DNA from: Curtobacterium sp. MMLR14_010
GTDB lineage: Bacteria > Actinomycetota > Actinomycetes > Actinomycetales > Microbacteriaceae
Direction of reading: 5' to 3'
Length of the DNA: 64,000 nt
Assembly: GCF_001865015.1 (NCBI RefSeq)
Contig: NZ_MJGV01000057.1
Span: 190,809 to 254,808 of the forward strand
This document shows positions 59,446 to 64,000 of this stretch, piece after piece (position 1 is the first letter of the stretch; each line of letters opens with the position of its first letter). A program made the translations under genes and the position numbers. A model generated the notes under the pieces. That model was not told the DNA's origin and did not search any database. It worked only from the letters and a program-made list of their open reading frames with translations.

Positions 59446-59543
59446 GCGTCCAGCGTACCGAGGCCCACCGGCACGTCCGTACGGCGACACCTGTCGGGGA
59501 GGTCCCCGGCAACCGTCAGGACACGTGCCCTACGGTTCCGGGC

Positions 59544-59975
59544 ATGGACGGATGGCGGAACCCCGCGCGCTGGGCCCGGACGGGGCGGTGGCTGCTCGTG
59601 CCCACCGCCGTGCTCGACTGGTTCGCGCTCGTGCCGCAGAGCGTGTTCGTGGTGGCGTTCCTCGTGGCGGTCGCCGGGCTCGTCGGCATCGCCGCGGCGC
59701 TCGTCGTGCGCATGCTCCGCGGCAGCCTCGGGGCGATGGCGGCGCTCGGCGTGGTGATGCTCCTCGGTGGGCTCGTCGTGCTGGCGCTCGACCCGTTCCC
59801 CGGCACCTTCCCGCTCATCGACTCCTGGTGGCCGGACGCCGTCACGCAGCCGCAGCACGTGGGGAGCGCGTACTGGCGGCTCGCCGGGCTCGGCGTCGAG
59901 CTGTGCGGGTTCGGGCTGCTGGCGACGCTGCTCGTCGTCGCGCTGACGCGGCCCAGCCGGTCGTCGTCGCGCTGA
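59544..59975 (+). CDS. small membrane protein, unknown function
   Basis: A 143-residue protein with four hydrophobic segments (about residues 16-35, 38-56, 63-83 and 117-136). No family recognised. ATG follows TACGGT by seven bases. The end of the gene, including the stop codon, belongs to a 29-base tandem repeat. Confidence 0.72.
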   Translation: MDGWRNPARWARTGRWLLVPTAVLDWFALVPQSVFVVAFLVAVAGLVGIAAALVVRMLRGSLGAMAALGVVMLLGGLVVLALDPFPGTFPLIDSWWPDAVTQPQHVGSAYWRLAGLGVELCGFGLLATLLVVALTRPSRSSSR

Positions 59976-60047
59976 CGCGGGCTGGTCGTCCGGCGTCGGG
60001 CTGGCGCGGGCTGGTCGTCCGGCGTCGCGCTGACGCGGGCTCGGCTC
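59942..60047. repeat. 29-base tandem repeat, about 3.6 units
   Basis: Units begin at 59942, 59971, 60000 and 60029, each starting GCTGACGCGG or GCTGGCGCGG and most containing CTGGTCGTCCGGCGTCG. The first unit lies in the 3' end of the membrane-protein gene (coding LTRPSRSSSR), the rest fill the gap to the convergent phosphatase gene and touch its stop. Confidence 0.8.
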
Positions 60048-61206
60048 AGCGGCGGGTGAGCACCGCGACGCTGACGTCCGCGCCGGGAGCGGTCGTCAGC
60101 AGCGCCCGGACGCGGTCACCGAAGGCCGCCCCGTCCGGCTCGGCCGCCGCCAGGGCCACCACGGCGTCGACGTCCGGCGTCCCCGCGAGGCCGAACAGCC
60201 CCTCGGAGAACACCACGAGCCGGTCGCCCGGGTCGAGCACCAGGGTGCCCGTCGACCGTCGCTCCGACGGCGCGTGCAGGCCGAGCGGCAGGTCGAGGGA
60301 CCGCAGCACGTCGTGGCCGCCGTCGGCGTGCAGGTGCACGGCGAGGCCGTGCCCGGCGTCCACGTGCTCGACGTGACCCGACGTCGGGTCGAGCCGCGCG
60401 TGGAAGAGGGAGACGACGGCACCCGCAGCGTCCAGGTCGGCGGCGACCTGGGCCTCCAGACCGGGGCCACCGTCACGGATGGAGCGGTCGGCGCGTGCGA
60501 CGAGCGCTCCGCGGACGGTCGCGGCCAGCAGGCCGGCGGCTCGGCCGGCCGCGGAGACCGACCCGATCGTCAGGTGGAGTGCACCGTCGTCGGCCACGCG
60601 CCAGTCGGCGACGTCACCGCCGTGCTCGTTCCGGGCGGTGACGACGTCGAAGTCGTAGCCGGGCACGGACACGGGCTCGGGGACGAGCCCGTCGAGGGTC
60701 TTCCGGACGCGGTCGACGTCGATGGCCTGGCCGAGCTCGCGCTCGGCCCACCGGGCCAGGTCCTGCAGCAGGGCGAGGTCCTCGGGGGACAGCTCCCGCG
60801 GCCGCGGGTCCATGATGCAGAGCGTGCCGACGGGGGTGCCGTCCGGCATGGTCAGCGGGGCGCCGGCGTAGAAGCGGATGCCCGGCTCACCGGTGACCGC
60901 CGGCAGCGAGCTGAAACGCGGGTCCAGCGTCGCATCGGGCACCACCACCGGCTCGCCCTGCATCACGGTCGTGGAGCAGAAGACCATGCTCGCGGGGACG
61001 CAGCCGCCCTGCTCCCAGCCCTGCGTGGACTGGGCCGTCACGAGGTCGTGGTGGACGAGGTTGAGGAAGCTCAGCGGCACGCCGAAGGCCTGCTGCGTCA
61101 TGCGGGTGATGCGGTCGAACCGCTCCTCCGGGCCGCTGCCGAGGACGGCGAGCGCCTCGACGACGGCGTCCCGGTGGTCGGCGCCCTGATCCGTGGTGGT
61201 GGTCAC
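60046..61206 (-). CDS. GAF-domain PPM/SpoIIE-type phosphatase
   Basis: A 386-residue soluble protein. Residues about 25-165 form a GAF sensor (FGVPLSFLNLVHHDLVTAQS, FYAGAPLTMPDGTPVGTLCIMD). Residues about 185-386 form a divergent SpoIIE/RsbU phosphatase (DVADWRVADDGALHLTIGSVSAAGRAAGLLAATVR, HVDAGHGLAVHL, GDRLVVFSEGLFG). Such enzymes dephosphorylate anti-sigma antagonists. Some metal-ligand Asp residues look replaced (IGSVSAAGRAAG for IGDVSGHGxxA), so activity is uncertain. GTG start overlaps the ThuA gene stop. Confidence 0.85.
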   Translation of the reverse strand: MTTTTDQGADHRDAVVEALAVLGSGPEERFDRITRMTQQAFGVPLSFLNLVHHDLVTAQSTQGWEQGGCVPASMVFCSTTVMQGEPVVVPDATLDPRFSSLPAVTGEPGIRFYAGAPLTMPDGTPVGTLCIMDPRPRELSPEDLALLQDLARWAERELGQAIDVDRVRKTLDGLVPEPVSVPGYDFDVVTARNEHGGDVADWRVADDGALHLTIGSVSAAGRAAGLLAATVRGALVARADRSIRDGGPGLEAQVAADLDAAGAVVSLFHARLDPTSGHVEHVDAGHGLAVHLHADGGHDVLRSLDLPLGLHAPSERRSTGTLVLDPGDRLVVFSEGLFGLAGTPDVDAVVALAAAEPDGAAFGDRVRALLTTAPGADVSVAVLTRR

Positions 61207-61955
61207 CCGTCCTGTCTACCCGCACCGCCGCTCAGGAACCAGTCCCGCGGGTGGGGGTCGGCGGTCAGGTCACGGCGTTCCGTGGTCGGGGTCGCCCAGC
61301 CGGCGGCGTTCGCGAGGACCCGCTGGATGTCCGGGTGGTGGTACACGGGGTACTCCTGGTCGCCGGGCGAGAAGTAGAAGACCCGTCCGCGGCCGCGACG
61401 GTAGGCGACGCCCGAGCGGAACACCTCGCCGCCGGCGAAGGTCGACAGGAAGACCTCCTCGTCGGGGCGGGGGATGTCGAAGTACTCGCCGTACATCTCC
61501 TGGCGGTCGATGACGATCGGGTGCGGGACGCCCTCGGCGATCGGGTGCTCGGGCGCGGTCGTCCAGACGAGTTCGCGCTCCCCGTCGTTGCGCCACTTCA
61601 GGGAGCAGGTCGTGCCCATCAGGCGGGTGAACGGCTTGGAGTAGTGCCCGGAGTGCAGCACCACGAGGCCCATGCCGGCGTGCACGGCCCGCACGACGCG
61701 GTCGACGACCTCGTCCGCCACCTGGTCGTGGGCGACGTGGCCCCACCAGAACAGGACGTCCGTCGACGCCAGGCGCTCCGCGCTGAGGCCGTGCTCGGGC
61801 TCCTGGAGGGTGGCCGTCGTGACGTCGGCCTCGGGGTGGTGGGCGCGCAGGGCGTCCGCGACGACGGTGTGGATGCCGTCGGGGTAGTGGCCGAGGACGA
61901 CGGCGTCCCCGCGGCTCTCGTGCACGTTCTCGTTCCAGACGACGATGTTCGTCAT
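61203..61955 (-). CDS. ThuA-like domain protein
   Basis: A 250-residue protein of the ThuA family (class I glutamine-amidotransferase-like fold): IVVWNENVHESRGDAV, VLFWWGHVAHDQVADEVV, GLVVLHSGHYSKPFTRLMGTTC, and GRGRVFYFSPGDQEYPVYHHPDIQRVLANAAGWA. ThuA is tied to trehalose/disaccharide use through 3-keto sugars. It is coupled by ATGA to a Gfo/Idh oxidoreductase, the usual ThuA/ThuB-like pairing. Confidence 0.9.
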   Translation of the reverse strand: MTNIVVWNENVHESRGDAVVLGHYPDGIHTVVADALRAHHPEADVTTATLQEPEHGLSAERLASTDVLFWWGHVAHDQVADEVVDRVVRAVHAGMGLVVLHSGHYSKPFTRLMGTTCSLKWRNDGERELVWTTAPEHPIAEGVPHPIVIDRQEMYGEYFDIPRPDEEVFLSTFAGGEVFRSGVAYRRGRGRVFYFSPGDQEYPVYHHPDIQRVLANAAGWATPTTERRDLTADPHPRDWFLSGGAGRQDG

Positions 61956-63076
61956 GCCGGTACCTCCATCTCGTGTCCGGCAGCCGCCGACGCGTAGATC
62001 GCGTCGACGACACGGCTCCGGTGCAGTGCGAACTCCCCGTGGTGGCCGTCGTGCAGGCCGCTGCGGATCGTCGCGATGAACTCCTCGATGACCCGCTGGT
62101 GGTGCCCGGACGGCACCTGCACGGCGGGACGGGTGACCGTCGGGACGCCCTGCTCGTCGGAGTACAGCGTCACGGTGCCCTCGGTCGCGTAGTCGCGGAC
62201 GAACAGCCGCGCGCCGCCGGTCGACCCGAGGAGCTCCACCTCGATGTCCTCGGCGTCCTTCGAGTACGACGCCCAGCTCGCCTGCAGCAGCAGACTGGCC
62301 CCGGTGTCGAAGCGCAGCAGGGCGCTGGCGAAGTCCTCGACGTCGAACGGACGGTCGGTCGTCGCGGACACCGGCGTGTGCTCGCTGCCACCACGACCGG
62401 CGCGGCCGAGCTCGTTGTAGGTGACAGCGCTCGCCGTGACGACCCGCGGCTCACCCATCAGGTGCAGCGCGATGTCCAGCACGTGGGAGCCGAGGTCGAT
62501 GAGCGGACCACCACCGGCCGTCTCCTTGTTCGCGAACCAGCTCCGGATGCCGGGGATGCCCGCTCTCCGGAGCCAGCTGGCCCGGGCGTGGTAGACGCTG
62601 CCGAGCGGGTTCTCGCCGCCGTCGTTCTGCAGGTGGGCCGCCAGGAACTGCACGTCCGCACGACGTCGGTGGTTGTAGGCCACCTCGAGCACGCGGTCGT
62701 TCCGCAGGGCGGCGTCGACCATCTCCTGCGCCTGGTCGCCGGTCGTCGCGAGGGGCTTCTCGCAGAAGACGTGCTTGCCGGACTCGAGCGCAGCGACCGC
62801 GATCGGGTGGTGCAGGGCGTTCGGGACGCCGATCGACACGACGTCGAGGTCGTCCCGCGCGACGAGGTCCTGCCAGTCCTCGTACGTGTGCGGCACGTGT
62901 CGGGTCTCGGCGAGCTCGGCCAACCGCGCGGTCTCCTGCCCAGCGAGCGCCACCACCTCGACCCCCGGGAGCGCCGTGTAGGCATCGAGGTGCGTGGTCC
63001 CGGCGAACCCGAGGCCCACCACCCCGACGCGGAGCGTGCGTGCTGCGTCCGTGGTCGTGTTGGTCGTCATCGACAT
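61952..63076 (-). CDS. Gfo/Idh/MocA-family oxidoreductase next to ThuA
   Basis: A 374-residue NAD(P)-dependent sugar dehydrogenase: VGVVGLGFAGTTHLDAY Rossmann loop, HVFCEKPLATTGDQA with the catalytic Lys, and GGGPLIDLGSHVLDIALHLMG with the active-site Asp/His. ThuB-type enzymes oxidise the C3 of glucosides. The start is at 63076 because TAGCGT lies seven bases before it; an ATG six bases later is in the same frame. First gene of a three-gene coupled operon. Confidence 0.91.
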   Translation of the reverse strand: MSMTTNTTTDAARTLRVGVVGLGFAGTTHLDAYTALPGVEVVALAGQETARLAELAETRHVPHTYEDWQDLVARDDLDVVSIGVPNALHHPIAVAALESGKHVFCEKPLATTGDQAQEMVDAALRNDRVLEVAYNHRRRADVQFLAAHLQNDGGENPLGSVYHARASWLRRAGIPGIRSWFANKETAGGGPLIDLGSHVLDIALHLMGEPRVVTASAVTYNELGRAGRGGSEHTPVSATTDRPFDVEDFASALLRFDTGASLLLQASWASYSKDAEDIEVELLGSTGGARLFVRDYATEGTVTLYSDEQGVPTVTRPAVQVPSGHHQRVIEEFIATIRSGLHDGHHGEFALHRSRVVDAIYASAAAGHEMEVPA

Positions 63077-63347
63077 GCCGACGACGCTACCCGAGGCCGG
63101 GTCGAATCGTTCCGACCGGCGGCGCGGCGGGTCGTGCTGCGGGCGCTGTGGCGGGGTGTTTTGCGGGGTGCGGCGGGTCGTTCCGCGCGCAGGAGGTCGA
63201 ATCGCGCGGAGGAGGTCATTCCTTCCGACCCCCCACGCGCGTTCTCGCTTCCCAGCGCGGGCGATGTGGGAAGGAACGCGCGGGGGCGGCCCTGCACGGG
63301 CGTCACTCACCCGGGGTTCCCACCCCCGGTCCGGGACGATGGAGGGC
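63077..63347. repeat. repeat-rich 271-base intergenic region
   Basis: Between divergent genes. GGTCGAATCG occurs twice (about 63100 and 63197), GCGGGTCGT twice, and GAGGTCRWWYC-like words several times. CGCGCGTTC (63236-63244) and GAACGCGCG (63273-63281) form inverted arms, with CCTTCC/GGAAGG beside them. No coding sequence is convincing. Its role is unknown: possible extragenic repeat element or regulatory leader. Confidence 0.4.
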
Positions 63348-63806
63348 ATGACGCCTCGATCCCTGTTCCGTGTCCTCGCGGTCGCCGAACTCGTGACCTG
63401 GACGATGCTCCTCGTGGGCATGCTGCTGAAGTACGCCGCCGGGCTGGGCGACCTGCCGGTGCGCATCGGCGGGAGCGTGCACGGCTTCGTGTTCCTCGCC
63501 TACCTCGTCGTCACGACGGTCGTCGCGGTGAACCAGCGGTGGCCGTTCGGCGCGACGCTGCTCGGGTGGGCCAGTGCGATCGTGCCGTACACGACGCTGC
63601 CGTTCGAGGTCGGCGTCGCCCGGCGCGGCATGCTCGACGGGCCCTGGCGTCGCTCCGCGTCCGAGGGTCGGCGCCCCGGCCCCCTCGACCGCCTGCTCTT
63701 CCTCGTAGTGGCGCACCCGTTCGTGGCCGCGCTGGTCGGGGTGGTCCTGGTGGCGGTCGTCTTCGCGGTGCTGCTGACGATCGGCCCGCCGGTCCCGTCC
63801 CGCTGA
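63348..63806 (+). CDS. DUF3817-type membrane protein
   Basis: A 152-residue protein. The N-terminal 95 residues match DUF3817 (LFRVLAVAELVTWTMLLVGMLLKY, GSVHGFVFLAYLVVTT, PYTTLPFEVGVARRGML), with three helices. A basic loop and an extra C-terminal helix (FVAALVGVVLVAVVFAVLL) follow. Function unknown. GGAGGG lies just before ATG 63348; an in-frame ATG nine bases upstream is possible. Confidence 0.8.
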   Translation: MTPRSLFRVLAVAELVTWTMLLVGMLLKYAAGLGDLPVRIGGSVHGFVFLAYLVVTTVVAVNQRWPFGATLLGWASAIVPYTTLPFEVGVARRGMLDGPWRRSASEGRRPGPLDRLLFLVVAHPFVAALVGVVLVAVVFAVLLTIGPPVPSR

Positions 63807-63844
63807 CCCGCGCCGCCCGCGGGCCCGCCGCGGCTGCGCCACCT

Positions 63845-63936
63845 GCCGACTGGTCACGACACCCCGCTCACGTCCGCCGAGCGGTCAGGGAACGTCGCTC
63901 GGGCGTCCCCGAGACGACAGTTCGTGACCACTCGGC
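63845..63936. repeat. widely spaced inverted repeat
   Basis: GCCGACTGGTCACGA (63845-63859) and TCGTGACCACTCGGC (63922-63936) pair at 14 of 15 positions around 62 bases that themselves contain CGCTC/GAGCG arms. It lies after the DUF3817 gene and before a terminator at the edge. No gene is seen in 63807-64000. Confidence 0.5.
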
Positions 63937-63972
63937 GGGGCGAGGTGGCGGACGTGCGGGCAGACGGACAGG

Positions 63973-64000
63973 AGGCCCGGTGCCAGCTGGCACCGGGCCT
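63973..64000. terminator. palindromic terminator at the window edge
   Basis: AGGCCCGGTGCC and GGCACCGGGCCT arms flank AGCT; the window stops at the end of the right arm. It is preceded by CAGACGGACAGG, nearly identical to the outer arm of the terminator at 47808. Confidence 0.75.

Overview
The window is very GC-rich, gene-dense, and full of short intergenic gaps, four-base ATGA/GTGA overlaps and leaderless starts (a TAnnnT box six or seven bases before ATG/GTG). Together with the families present (KdpFABC, an actinobacterial PolA-like polymerase/exonuclease, a PknB-like kinase, RlmA-type methyltransferase, YafY-type WYL regulators) this points to an actinobacterium, most likely Microbacteriaceae and perhaps Curtobacterium-like. 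The genus is inference. No rRNA, tRNA, insertion sequence, prophage or CRISPR array was seen.

Layout. 1-4235: kdpF-A-B-C potassium pump on the minus strand, kdpC cut by the window edge, with a 27-residue ORF ahead of kdpF. 4415-9713: small membrane proteins, a WYL regulator diverging from a VOC protein, an rRNA methyltransferase, a maltokinase-cap-like protein and an aldo/keto reductase. 9817-10700: RelE/Phd-type toxin-antitoxin pair with a palindrome over its promoter. 10748-13920: secreted-fibre-like module (TasA/camelysin-like protein, SipW-type signal peptidase, LamG-fold protein) beside a divergent MarR regulator. 13921-14981: a decayed MarR duplicate and two tandem acidic paralogues. 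15016-24549: GH92 glycosidase, TetR/NmrA pair, Ser/Thr kinase, PAP2 phosphatase, DNA polymerase.

24546-35531 is the most coherent block: an amino-sugar locus. On the minus strand a Gfo/Idh oxidoreductase, a sugar-binding lipoprotein, two permeases and an acyltransferase-domain protein are coupled. A DeoR/AgaR-type regulator sits between this importer and a five-gene plus-strand operon: SIS isomerase/deaminase, ROK kinase, N-acetyl-amino-sugar-6-phosphate deacetylase, PfkB-type phosphosugar kinase, class II aldolase. That set fits uptake, phosphorylation, deacetylation, deamination/isomerisation, second phosphorylation and aldol cleavage, as in GalNAc/tagatose-6-phosphate catabolism.

35619-43639: secreted sedolisin protease with B-lectin repeats, L-serine dehydratase, PspC protein, quinone-type oxidoreductase, shikimate-dehydrogenase-like enzyme, SRPBCC protein and phytoene-desaturase-like oxidoreductase. 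43901-47807: hypothetical genes and a MacB-like ABC exporter with a divergent TetR regulator and a clear operator. 47868-52457: ROK-regulated xylose/ribose-type importer. 52485-56157: four-gene OpuC-type osmoprotectant importer. 56364-63806: DinB-like and DUF6197-like proteins, a frameshifted aminoglycoside-phosphotransferase-family gene, TetR regulator, small membrane proteins, and a coupled operon of Gfo/Idh oxidoreductase, ThuA-like protein and GAF-PPM phosphatase.

Recurring regulatory architecture: leaderless starts for about two dozen genes; hairpins after the first, probably abundant product of three operons; and a family of terminators sharing a GGAGGCTC stem.
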